Notes under the pieces: model-generated | Seen by the model: only the letters and a program-made list of their open reading frames with translations | Databases searched by the model: none | Told to the model about the DNA's origin: nothing | Shown here: positions 28,321-36,434 of the stretch, one piece after another | Numbering within the stretch: position 1 is the first letter of the stretch | How the letters are laid out: each line of letters opens with the position of its first letter | Assembly (NCBI RefSeq): GCF_029338395.1 | Contig: NZ_CP119809.1 | Coordinates: 3,348,001-3,412,000 of the forward strand | Source: Halorussus caseinilyticus | GTDB lineage: Archaea; Halobacteriota; Halobacteria; Halobacteriales; Haladaptataceae | Direction: 5' to 3' | Length of the DNA stretch: 64,000 nucleotides | Program-made: the position numbers and the translations under genes

Positions 28321-29025
28321 TCAATCGTCGGTCTCGCGGTCGGCGAGGTCCGAGACGGCTTCGACTTCCGACTCCTCGTCGTCGACGAGCAACTCCTCGA
28401 CGGTCCGGGCGACCGTCTCCGGGTCGGCCTCGCCGCCCGCCTTGTCGATGCTTCCAATCGAGTCCGAGTCGAAGGGGATGTCGAGGGCGGCGTACACCGG
28501 GTCGAGGACGCCCGCGAGTTCCTCGTGGTCGCGCACCACGACGACTCCCGAGACTAGCGCCGCGTTCTTCCGGACGCGCTGGGCCACCCCGACGAGTTTC
28601 CCGTCTCGCTGGAGCGAGTAGTCGCCCGGACAGAAACTTGCCTCGGGTTCGCCGCGACTCGCCGGGACGCCGAGTCGCCAGAGCGCCCGCTGGATGGCCC
28701 GCGTCACCGTCTCGTAGCGTTCGTCCATCCCGACGCGCATGTCGTCTAACGGGACGACCTTGGCGAACGCGACGGTGTTGCCGGTGTAGGCGACTGCTCG
28801 GCCGCCGACGGACCGCTCGACGGGCGGGAAGTCGCAGGCGTCGGCGACCTTTTTGGCGACTTCGTAGTGGTCGGCACGGGAGTCGCGCCGCCCGAACGCG
28901 AGTTGCCGGTGGGGTCGCCACGCCCGGACCGACGCCTCGCCGTCCTCGGCCGCCCGTTCGAGCATCCCGGCGACGACTTCGCGGTCGGCGTTCCGCCCCG
29001 CCGCCCGGCCGCGGAGTACGCGCAT
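28321..29025 (-). CDS. Lipoate-protein ligase-like (biotin/lipoate A/B transferase family)
   Basis: 234 residues of the LplA fold. RSVGGRAVAYTGNTVAF takes the place of the RR(x)SGGG(A/T)V(Y/F) substrate loop, FCPGDYSLQRDGKLVGVAQR carries the conserved Lys that contacts lipoyl-AMP, and NAALVSGVVVV follows. It probably transfers a lipoyl or octanoyl group to E2 or GcvH proteins, or salvages lipoate. The ATG at 29025 is preferred over a GTG at 29034 because a TATA-like TTTAGGTA at about 29050-29057 predicts transcription starting near 29028. A long acidic tail follows the domain. Divergent from the next gene. Confidence 0.82.
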   Translation of the reverse strand: MRVLRGRAAGRNADREVVAGMLERAAEDGEASVRAWRPHRQLAFGRRDSRADHYEVAKKVADACDFPPVERSVGGRAVAYTGNTVAFAKVVPLDDMRVGMDERYETVTRAIQRALWRLGVPASRGEPEASFCPGDYSLQRDGKLVGVAQRVRKNAALVSGVVVVRDHEELAGVLDPVYAALDIPFDSDSIGSIDKAGGEADPETVARTVEELLVDDEESEVEAVSDLADRETDD

Positions 29026-29071
29026 GTCCGACACTTCACAGTCGGAGTACCTAAACCCTCGCGTCTCCGAG

Positions 29072-29956
29072 ATGCGACCGATGATTTCGGTCGCCCCGGA
29101 GATGCTGGAACGGTTCCCCCGGTTTTCTCTCTACAACTCGCCGTACACGGCCCACGACGAGGGGTGTGCCATCGACCTCTATCCCCACGAGGGCGACTGG
29201 CGTGACGACGGCGACGGACCCGGGAAGACCGACGAGCGCGAAACCGCCGCGCCGAGTCCCGTCGCGGGCGAAGTCGTCGCCACCCGGAGCGTCTCGGCCC
29301 CGCCCAAGGAGTACGCCGTCGAACGCGACCACCTCATCGTGGTGGACACCGGCGACCACCTCGCTCGGATGCTCCACGTCCGGCCCGCGGTCGAACCCGG
29401 TGACGAGGTGGCCGTCGGCGACTCGCTCGGCGAGATGGTTCGCTCGGGGTTCTTCGCGCCGTGGGTGGACAACCACATCCACCTCGGCTTTCGCTCGCCC
29501 GACGCCGACCCCTTCCGGGCCTCGGGGTCGCTTCCCCTCGAACTGGCCCCGGAGGTCGAACTCGCTGGCGTCCCGTGGGACGGCCGGGGAACCGTCGTCG
29601 CCGCGGGCGACACTTACGCGGTCCTCGACGCGCCCGACCACCCCTCGCCGGGCGAGTGCTTCGCGGGAATCGCGCCGGACCGCGACGACTCGGGCGTCCT
29701 CGACGGCGGGTTCCCCCACTACGACGGCGGCGGCGTCGTCGGCGGCGTGGGAGGTCCGGTCTCGCTCGCAGGCGAACGCGTCGGCACCGCCGAGGACCGA
29801 ACCGTCGCGTGGGTCGACGCGACGGTGGTAGCGAACGAGACGCCGATTACCGGCATCTCCTTTTTCTTCGCGCGCGAAGCGCTCGGCCTGAAACTCGTCT
29901 GTCCGGACGCGTCGTTCGAGGTGGGCGAGGAAGTCGAAGTGAGCGTCACTCGGTAG
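29072..29956 (+). CDS. M23-like (lysostaphin-fold) haloarchaeal protein, function unknown
   Basis: About 294 residues; starts at 29024, 29072 or 29081 are all in frame, and 29072 is preferred because the earlier start overlaps the divergent gene. An all-beta domain with SPVAGEVVATRSVSAPP, then LARMLHVRPAVEPGDEVAVG and NHIHLGFRSPDADPF has the order of an M23/lysostaphin-type domain, where HxH (here HIH) binds zinc. The first His of the usual HxxxD is at AHDEGCAID, so a metal site is possible. It is cytoplasmic (no signal). A beta-rich C-terminal half is specific to haloarchaea. The role is unknown; peptidoglycan is absent in these cells. Confidence 0.72.
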   Translation: MRPMISVAPEMLERFPRFSLYNSPYTAHDEGCAIDLYPHEGDWRDDGDGPGKTDERETAAPSPVAGEVVATRSVSAPPKEYAVERDHLIVVDTGDHLARMLHVRPAVEPGDEVAVGDSLGEMVRSGFFAPWVDNHIHLGFRSPDADPFRASGSLPLELAPEVELAGVPWDGRGTVVAAGDTYAVLDAPDHPSPGECFAGIAPDRDDSGVLDGGFPHYDGGGVVGGVGGPVSLAGERVGTAEDRTVAWVDATVVANETPITGISFFFAREALGLKLVCPDASFEVGEEVEVSVTR

Positions 29957-29977
29957 TCGGCCGGGTCGGAGCGACCC

Positions 29978-30005
29978 CGCCGATTTCCGTTGACGGAAAT
30001 CGGCG
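29978..30005 (+). terminator. Hairpin downstream of the M23-like gene
   Basis: CGCCGATTTCCGT, loop TG, ACGGAAATCGGCG: a 13-bp perfect stem 22 bp after the stop at 29956. No T tract follows, so its role as a terminator is inferred from position. The remaining bases to 30200 hold the promoter region of the next gene. Confidence 0.45.
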
Positions 30006-30200
30006 TACTCGGGCTCGAATTCCGTGGTAGCACGCGGAAAACGCTCTGTCCGGCGGCGTCGGGAAGTAGTTTGAACGTTCGCCGTCGGTTTCAGGGTTCG
30101 TCTCCCGAAATAAAAACGTCACTGAGAATAGATGTATCGAACCCCGTAACCTACGTTTCGAGGGCGAAGGTCCATCCGGCCGTTGTTCGTCTACTGGAGT

Positions 30201-30701
30201 ATGGAAGACGACGGTCACACCTCCACAATGAGCGGGGAACGGAAAGACCACGAGCGGGCGGCGACGGACGAATCCCACGGAAACAGTCTCGACCAGATTC
30301 TGACCGCGTTGTCGGAGGGCCGACGCCGTGCGGTCCTGAACTACTTTCGGAACGCCTCGGACGACGTGGCGACGGTCGCCGACCTCGCCGAACACGTGAC
30401 CGACCGGGCGGACGACGCCGACTTTCAGGAGGTATCAGTCGCGCTACACCACCGAGACGTGCCGAAGTTAGCGCAAGCGGGTCTCATCGAGTACGACTCC
30501 CGGAGCGAGACCGTCCGGTACGTCGGGTCAGGGTTCGCCGACTCGCTGTTGGACAGTGTTGAGGACGGGCCGAGCGACGGGGCACTCGCGGACAGCGAGA
30601 ACGTCGCCCGACACCTCTCCGAGGCACTCTCGGTCGAAGACCCCGTGGAGAAGGACTACCACGTCCGGCAGGCCCTCCAGCACGTCCACCTCGGCGAGTA
30701 G
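30201..30701 (+). CDS. Winged-helix transcriptional regulator (DUF7344-type)
   Basis: 166 residues. The HTH domain lies at about residues 30-105: SLDQILTALSEGRRRAVLNYF, then VATVADLAEHVT, EVSVALHHRDVPKLAQAGLI and EYDSRSETVRYV. This is the standard haloarchaeal DUF7344/ArsR-like layout in which the helix SVALHHRDVPKL presents the recognition surface. The C-terminal tail (ADSENVARHLSEALSVEDP) may be for dimerisation. A second in-frame ATG at 30228 is an alternative start. The target is unknown; the divergent isochorismatase family gene downstream is not an obvious one. Confidence 0.82.
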   Translation: MEDDGHTSTMSGERKDHERAATDESHGNSLDQILTALSEGRRRAVLNYFRNASDDVATVADLAEHVTDRADDADFQEVSVALHHRDVPKLAQAGLIEYDSRSETVRYVGSGFADSLLDSVEDGPSDGALADSENVARHLSEALSVEDPVEKDYHVRQALQHVHLGE

Positions 30702-30767
30702 TCACGTCCGCGGCCACCGTTTCGACCGTCGCCGCCTTCCGCAACTCCGTCCGATACCGGTTCGGCC

Positions 30768-31340
30768 CTACTCGAACTCGATTTCGTCTTTCGTCGTCAC
30801 TTCACCGAACAGGAAATCAGCGTGTTCTACCGCGTACTGCTTGTGGTCTTCCTCGATGTAGCCGAGTGCGTCCTCGATTAGCGCCGGTCGGTAGTCGCGC
30901 AGTCCCGCGCTCCCCGCGGTGTGGAGGACGCAGACGTTGGCCAAGGTTCCACAGATGAGCAGGTCGTCGATTTTGTGCGCGTCGAGGTAGCCCTCCAAGT
31001 CGGTCCGGTAGAAGGCGTCGTAGGTGTGTTTCTCCACGATGTGGTCTTGCTCGCGTACGTCGAGGTCGGCGTGGAGTCGGGCCTCCCACGAGTCTTCGAG
31101 GACGTGTTCGCCCCATCGGTCGAACTCGTCGTAGTAGTGGTTGCCCTCGAACTGCTCGGGAGGGTGTACGTCGCGGGTGTACACGACGGACGCGCCCGCG
31201 TCGCGGGCCTCCGACACGACATCGGCCACGTCCGCGACGACTTCCTCGCTGGCGGGCGCGTGGAGACTCCCGTCCGGGTGGCAGAAGCCGTTCTGCACGT
31301 CCACGACCACGACTGCGGTCGAATCTGGGTCGAAGTGCAT
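30768..31340 (-). CDS. Isochorismatase-family cysteine hydrolase (nicotinamidase-like)
   Basis: 190 residues with the full catalytic triad: Asp14 (VVVVDVQNGF), Lys104 (IVEKHTYDAFYRTDL) and Cys137 (GTLANVCVLHTA), and the cis-peptide ANVC. A nicotinamidase metal site would use Asp/His in DVHPPEQFEGNHYY; the pattern is close. With nicotinate phosphoribosyltransferase at 33596 nearby, nicotinamide to nicotinate conversion (NAD+ salvage) is a reasonable guess. Other amide substrates remain possible. Confidence 0.88.
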   Translation of the reverse strand: MHFDPDSTAVVVVDVQNGFCHPDGSLHAPASEEVVADVADVVSEARDAGASVVYTRDVHPPEQFEGNHYYDEFDRWGEHVLEDSWEARLHADLDVREQDHIVEKHTYDAFYRTDLEGYLDAHKIDDLLICGTLANVCVLHTAGSAGLRDYRPALIEDALGYIEEDHKQYAVEHADFLFGEVTTKDEIEFE

Positions 31341-31485
31341 GTCCGAAAGTTGTGCCTCGGGGTCGAAAACGTTTTCCGACGATTCGGTCCGGGGCGCACC
31401 CCGTTCGCGGATTCGCTCCCGCGATTGTTTCACTGCGCTATCAAGAGGTTTTTGACCGTGTAGACCTTCGTCATGGTCACAGGAA

Positions 31486-33000
31486 ATGCGTACGACTATC
31501 GCAATCGCGGTCGCTTTGATGCTCGTCGTCGCGGGGTGTTCGCAGGCCCCCGGCGCGGGGACGACGACCGATACGGCAGACGAGACGACGGTACCTCCGA
31601 CGGCGGACACGGCGACCCCCTCCGACGAGACGACCACCGAGTCGCAGGTCGTCAAACCCGACGACCCCGAGACGGACGTTCTCGGGTGGGAAGCGGGCTA
31701 CTGGTACAACGAGACGCTCGACGTGAACCCCGACGACGGACTCAACGAGACCGAACTCGACCAGACGGTCGCTCGCGCGATGGCCCGCGTCGAGCGAGTC
31801 CGGCAACTCGAGTTCGAGGAACGGGTTCCGGTCGAAATCGTGACCCGCGACGAGTTCCGGTCGGACCAGTCGAACCGCTCGACGCCCGACGACCGGCGAC
31901 TGTTCGACAACGCCAAGTACGAGTCGCTGTTCATGATAGGCGAATCGACCGACTCCATCGCGGTCCAGAACCGCAACTCTGGGTCGTCGGTCGGCGGATA
32001 CTACAGTCCGTCCAAGGAGGAAATCGTCGTGGTATCGGAGAACACCTCGACGCCGAAACTCGACGAGATTACCCTCTCGCAGGAACTGTTCCACGCGCTT
32101 CAGGACCAGCACTTCAACCTCTCGAAGTTCGACCAGTCCACACGCGAACTCCACAACGCCAAGGACGGCGTTATCGAGGGCGACGGCAACTACGTGGACC
32201 ACCTCTACTCCAAGCGGTGCGAGAACCAGTGGAACGGCGACTGTCTGACTCCCGACGACGGTTCCGGGTCGAGCGGCGGTCTGGCCAACATCGGGCCGTA
32301 CCTCATCAAGTTCCAACCGTACAGCGACGGCCCGGCGTTCGTCCGCGGGGTCCAGAAGCGCGGCGGATGGGACGCGGTTAACGCTCTCTACGAGAACCCG
32401 CCCGCGAGTACCGAGCAGGTCATCCACCCCGAAAAGTACGGCACGGACACCCCCGCCGAGTTCGACATCGAGGACCGGACCACCAACGGGTGGGAGCGCC
32501 TCGAACTGCAGGGTCGCCCGAACTACGGGAGCGTCGGCGAAGCGGGCATCTTCGCCATGTTGATGTACCCCTACTACCCGAGTCAGGGTCAGACGCAGGT
32601 CGTCCCCGCCCGCCAGTTCTTCAACCTGAAACAGGGGACCGACCAACTCCGTAGCTTCGACCCGCTGAACTACAACAGCACCTACTCGACGGGATGGGAC
32701 GGCGACAAGTTGGCCGTCTACACCAACGACGCCGCCCGGACCAACGAAACCGGCTACGTCTGGAAGACCGTCTGGGACTCCAACCAAGACGCCGCGGAGT
32801 TCGTGGAGGGCTACCGGAAAGTGCTGGAGTACAACGACGCGAAGCAGGTCGATAACCGCGCCGACACGTGGCGCATCGAGGGCAACGGGTTCGCCGACGC
32901 CTTCTACGTCCAGAAGCAGGGCGACACGGTGGTCATCGTGAACGCGCCCACCGTCTCGGACCTGCCGGACGTGCGCCGCGGCGCGGCACCGGTCCAGTAA
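31486..33000 (+). CDS. Hvo_1808-family surface lipoprotein
   Basis: 504 residues. A Sec lipoprotein signal MRTTIAIAVALMLVVAGCSQ with the Cys in the lipobox leads into a Thr-rich linker, then the Hvo_1808-like domain: DGLNETELDQTVARAMARVE, later LSQELFHALQDQHFNLS (about 196-212) and VIEGDGNYVDHLYSKRC. Compared with the larger protein at 12563, the first His of HExxH is Gln (QELFH), so a zinc-peptidase site would be lost. It sits on the outer face of the cell membrane. The beta-helix part of the larger protein is absent. Stand-alone. Confidence 0.85.
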   Translation: MRTTIAIAVALMLVVAGCSQAPGAGTTTDTADETTVPPTADTATPSDETTTESQVVKPDDPETDVLGWEAGYWYNETLDVNPDDGLNETELDQTVARAMARVERVRQLEFEERVPVEIVTRDEFRSDQSNRSTPDDRRLFDNAKYESLFMIGESTDSIAVQNRNSGSSVGGYYSPSKEEIVVVSENTSTPKLDEITLSQELFHALQDQHFNLSKFDQSTRELHNAKDGVIEGDGNYVDHLYSKRCENQWNGDCLTPDDGSGSSGGLANIGPYLIKFQPYSDGPAFVRGVQKRGGWDAVNALYENPPASTEQVIHPEKYGTDTPAEFDIEDRTTNGWERLELQGRPNYGSVGEAGIFAMLMYPYYPSQGQTQVVPARQFFNLKQGTDQLRSFDPLNYNSTYSTGWDGDKLAVYTNDAARTNETGYVWKTVWDSNQDAAEFVEGYRKVLEYNDAKQVDNRADTWRIEGNGFADAFYVQKQGDTVVIVNAPTVSDLPDVRRGAAPVQ

Positions 33001-33091
33001 CCTCTTCGGACTTTTCCGTTTTTCTGGCTTCTACCGGTGTTCGGTCGCGAGTCTCGTCGGAGTCGGAGGTGTCGGACGAACGTGGGAAACG

Positions 33092-33345
33092 GGACGGGAG
33101 GACGCGATGGGATGGAGGTGAGCGACGGGAGGACGCGATGGGATGGAGGTGAGCGACGGGAGGACGCGATGGGAGAGAACGAGAAGACGGGAAGAGCTAG
33201 CTTCAGGCTCGTACCAATCAGGACCGCCCCGCACCGCCACCGCGGGCCACACGCCTCCCCAACCGATTCGCTCACTCGCTCCGCTCGTTCGCTCATCCCT
33301 CGCGCGGGTGGGCGCGGCCACTTGCGGGCCGCGCCCGCACGCACC
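33092..33345 (+). repeat. Dispersed hairpin repeat family B, copy B2 with 31-bp array
   Basis: A 31-bp unit (GACGGGAGGACGCGATGGGA plus TGGAGGTGAGC) repeats about 2.6 times, then GCTAGCTTCAGGCTCGTACCAATCAG, CCGCACCGCCACCGCGGGCC, CCTCCCCAACCGATTCGCTCACTCG, and a hairpin GGGCGCGGCC / GGCCGCGCCC (33310-33319 / 33327-33336). An AT-rich tract follows (about 33360-33410). There is no gene from 33001 to 33595. Confidence 0.83.
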
Positions 33346-33455
33346 GACCGGTGAGATTGGCAGATAATTGCTATAGAATCCGAAATATTTCTAAGAGCAA
33401 TACATAGATGGTCGAACCAGTCGCGTCACCCGACCCGGCACGAGCCATCGTCACC

Positions 33456-33493
33456 GCGCGCCGACGGCGCGGGAATCCGCGCCGTCGGCGCGC
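33456..33493. repeat. 17-bp perfect inverted repeat
   Basis: GCGCGCCGACGGCGCGG, loop GAAT, and its exact complement, 100 bp upstream of pncB. It could be a terminator or operator; position does not decide. Confidence 0.5.
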
Positions 33494-33595
33494 TCGCGGC
33501 CGATTTCCGGAGGGCGCGCGTCGTTCGCCGCCAAGCGGGGGTTTTTTCGCTCCAGCGGCGGTACGTCCGACCATGCATCACCCGAGGTGGTGGCG

Positions 33596-34747
33596 ATGAG
33601 CGACGGGTTCGACGTGGTATCCGAGTCGGCTATCCGCGACGGGACGGCGACCGACGCCTACTTCCTGCGGACCGAAGAGACCCTTCGGGCGGCCGACCGC
33701 AACCCGCACGTCGTGGCCGAAGTGACCCGAGACCAGTTTCCGACCGGCGAGTTCGACCTGCTGGCTGGCGTGAAAGACGCCGCCAATCTGCTCTCCGGTC
33801 TCTCCATCGACGCGGACGCCATGCGCGAAGGCCGACTGTTCGACGGCGGTCCAGTCATGCGAATCGAGGGTGATTACCTCGACTTCGCCCGGTTCGAGAC
33901 CTCCCTGCTCGGGTTCCTCTCCCACCAGAGCGGCGTGGCGACGGCGGCGCTCGAAACGCGGCGAGCCGCGCCCGACTCGTCGGTGCTGAGTTTCGGCGCG
34001 CGCCACGTCCACCCCGCAATCGCGCCGATGGTCGAACGCGGGGCGCTGGTCGGCGGACTCGACGGCTTCTCGCACGTCGCGGCAGGCGAAGTTCTCGGTC
34101 GGGAGGCAAGCGGAACGATGCCCCACGCGCTGGTCATCGCCTTCGGCGACCAAGAGACGGCGTGGGAGGCCTTCGACGAGGCAGTCGCGCCCGAGGTTCC
34201 CCGCATCGCCATCTGCGACACCTACTCCGACGAGAAAGACGAGAGCATCCGCGCCGCAGAGACCCTCGGTGACGCCTTAGACGGCGTGCGCCTCGATACG
34301 ACGAGTTCCCGGCGCGGGGACTTCCGCCACATCGTCCGGGAGGTCCGGTGGGAACTCGACGCTCGGGGCTACGAAGACGTTGACATCTTCGTCAGCGGCG
34401 GTCTCGGCCCCGCGAACCTCCGCGAACTCCGGGAACTCGCCGACGGGTTCGGCGTCGGCGGTTACGTCAGCAACGCCGACCCGCTGGACTTCGCGCTCGA
34501 CATCGTGGAACTCGACGGCGAACCAGTCTCCAAGCGCGGCAAACTCTCGGGCGTGAAGCAGGCGTTCCGGACGCCCGACGGCGGCCACCACGTCGGACTG
34601 GCCGACCGCGCCGACCCCGAAGGCGGCGAGGCCCTGCTCGAACCGCTGATTCGAGACGGCGAAGTCGTCCGGGACTTCGACGTGGACGAGGCGGCCGAGC
34701 GCGCCCGCGAGGACGCCGAGCTGGTCGGATTCCGAGAAGAAGCGTAG
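33596..34747 (+). CDS. pncB: Nicotinate phosphoribosyltransferase
   Basis: 383 residues. It joins nicotinate and PRPP to nicotinate mononucleotide in NAD+ salvage. Type II NAPRTase/quinolinate phosphoribosyltransferase-like fold: N-terminal sheet DAYFLRTEETLRAADRNPHV, then FETSLLGFLSHQSGVATAAL with the PRPP-contacting SFGARHVHPA. The phosphate-binding loops IFVSGGLGPANLREL and GFGVGGYVSNAD complete the barrel. The ATG at 33596 follows a GAGGTGG (33584-33590) suitable as ribosome-binding site, so the upstream GTGs are not used. The nearby isochorismatase family gene may act in the same pathway. Confidence 0.92.
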   Translation: MSDGFDVVSESAIRDGTATDAYFLRTEETLRAADRNPHVVAEVTRDQFPTGEFDLLAGVKDAANLLSGLSIDADAMREGRLFDGGPVMRIEGDYLDFARFETSLLGFLSHQSGVATAALETRRAAPDSSVLSFGARHVHPAIAPMVERGALVGGLDGFSHVAAGEVLGREASGTMPHALVIAFGDQETAWEAFDEAVAPEVPRIAICDTYSDEKDESIRAAETLGDALDGVRLDTTSSRRGDFRHIVREVRWELDARGYEDVDIFVSGGLGPANLRELRELADGFGVGGYVSNADPLDFALDIVELDGEPVSKRGKLSGVKQAFRTPDGGHHVGLADRADPEGGEALLEPLIRDGEVVRDFDVDEAAERAREDAELVGFREEA

Positions 34748-34792
34748 CTACCGGAGCCGGTCATCGGTCAAAATTACGGAAAAGTACCGCTT

Positions 34793-35395
34793 CTAAAGCT
34801 CTTCGACGGTCCCTTCCGGTTCGCGTTCACTGAAGACCTGTCCGTCGAACAGCGTCACCATCACGTCGTCGTCTTCCCACGCGCCCTTCGGGAGTCCGGC
34901 TTTCCGGCAGGTTCGGTCGAGGTACTCGAAAACGCTCCACCCGTTCTCGATTGGAAGCGTCGGGTACATCCACGCTTGCTCGCCGCGGCCCTCGATTGCG
35001 ACGCCGTGAGTGCCGAGTTCGATGTCTTCGATGGGGTCCTCGGTGAACTCCGTCTCCCGGACGACGCACACCGAGATTTTCAGGTTCGGAAGCTCTGCTT
35101 CCTCCACTTCGGAGCCACACGAGGTGTCGCTGGCCGCGCTGATGGCCGAGTCCACGATGAGGTGGCCGAGTTGGTCGGTGCCTTCGTAGGCACCGTCGCA
35201 CCCCCGGAGTCGGCCGCGTCCTCGCGTGGACGAGAGCCGAACGAACACGCCGGTCCGAGCGTAGAACGCCTCGCGCATGCTCCCCGGTTGTTCGCGTTGC
35301 CCGTTGATGACGTAGGATTCGACGGATTCGCGTGCGAGTTCTACGGCCCGCGTACCATCCTCGTAGGAAAGAGTCACTGCCTGAGCCTGTGCCAT
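34793..35395 (-). CDS. AMMECR1 / TIGR00296 family protein
   Basis: 200 residues, one whole AMMECR1 domain. The signature LRGC(I/D)G appears as LRGCDGAYEG after VFVRLSSTRGRGR, followed by AAASDTSCGSEVEEAELPNLKISV and WMYPTLPIENGWSVFEYLDRTCRKAGLP. The archaeal family is conserved with unknown function; its position near tRNA/RNA modification genes in other archaea suggests RNA-related work, but nothing here tests that. The start is from the ATG complementary to 35393-35395. Confidence 0.92.
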   Translation of the reverse strand: MAQAQAVTLSYEDGTRAVELARESVESYVINGQREQPGSMREAFYARTGVFVRLSSTRGRGRLRGCDGAYEGTDQLGHLIVDSAISAASDTSCGSEVEEAELPNLKISVCVVRETEFTEDPIEDIELGTHGVAIEGRGEQAWMYPTLPIENGWSVFEYLDRTCRKAGLPKGAWEDDDVMVTLFDGQVFSEREPEGTVEEL

Positions 35396-35590
35396 ACACG
35401 AACTCGTTAGGCTGGAAGTACCTTCAAGTCTTCCCTTCAATACTAAACACGGAAACGTCCCACTACGTTTCACACGGGAGCGATTGTCACGGGGTAACGA
35501 CCCTGTTCAGTCGGGGTAACAGCCGCTTTCGACAGTCGAATCGACCGGTCGCACCGAATTCCTTAAACCCGGCCGGGCGCTACGTTCGAC

Positions 35591-36026
35591 CGGCAGAGGG
35601 AGCCGAGTTCCCGCGAGGGCGCTGGCACACGCCAGCGCCCGCGTGAGGAAAGTCCCCACCGTCCGGGCAGGCGACCGGACGCAAGTCCGGAGCGGGAGAC
35701 CGCTGGCTCTGGAACAGAAACGAGACCGCTCTCCCCGACCCATGAGGTGCGCGAACCCGAACCGAACGAAGGCTCACGCCGAGTAAAGGAACGGGGAGTT
35801 AACCCACCGAGGGCGTGGCGAAGCCACGCGCACGGCGGCTCTGCCGCCGTGCGCTCCGTGCTGGCGACGCCAGCACGGAGACGGGAGAGAATGGATGGAA
35901 CGGTGAATCCTCGCCGGTGCAAGTCCGCGCTGTGCGATGCTCAGCATCGCACGGTAGCCCGGACGCTCGCGCGGACGCTCAGCCGAATACTCGGACGAAC
36001 AGAAGGGGGCTTACTCCCCTCAGCCG
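35591..36026 (+). ncRNA. rnpB: RNase P RNA (catalytic RNA, M1-type archaeal)
   Basis: Trims the 5' leader of pre-tRNA. Conserved region I is GAGGAAAGTCCCCACC (35644-35659) and conserved region V is ACAGAAGGGGGCTTAC (35999-36014), which form P4. P1 is closed by CGGCAGAGGG at the 5' end and CCCCTCAGCCG at the 3' end. Between them lie GC-rich P3 (GGGCGCTGGC / GCCAGCGCCC), P12-like arms and a GAACCGAACGAAGGC segment. A TATA-like CCTTAAACC about 28 bp before position 35591 and TTTT after 36026 fit a stand-alone RNA gene. Length about 436 nt is typical for haloarchaea. Confidence 0.95.
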
Positions 36027-36065
36027 TTTTCGCACGACCAGCCCCCGGTGTGTCGATTCCGTACC

Positions 36066-36182
36066 CTACTCCAACGCGACGACCAAGAGCGCGAGTGCGG
36101 CGAATACCTCGACGGCGAGGACCGTGACCGCGGCCCCTATCTTCAGGACGCTCGTTTCGAGTCCCATCTGGATGGCGCTCAT
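36066..36182 (-). CDS. Tiny membrane protein next to rnpB
   Basis: 38 residues: MSAIQMGLETSVLKIGAAVT followed by one hydrophobic helix (VLAVEVFAALALLVVALE) and TAG. A CTTATT-type box about 25 bp before the ATG fits a leaderless transcript. It runs against rnpB, whose 3' end is 40 bp away. Too short for most gene callers; the alternative is chance, but codon use matches local genes. Confidence 0.5.
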   Translation of the reverse strand: MSAIQMGLETSVLKIGAAVTVLAVEVFAALALLVVALE

Positions 36183-36434
36183 CGACTTCTACTTGAGAGT
36201 CTCTCACAATAAGTCGGACACACGGTTCGGTATCGTTCGCGGTTACGACCGATTCGTAACGCAATGAACGCTCGTGAACCGTTTCACGCTGACGGAAATC
36301 TATGCTTAAACCGAAGGAATCCGAGGTTACTCGCGTATTTAACAATCAAATCCTACTCGATTATTAAGAAATGCTATCTAACGCCGTCTATCTGACAGGG
36401 TAATTAATAACGCCTCGGTGACTATCGTCGTGTA

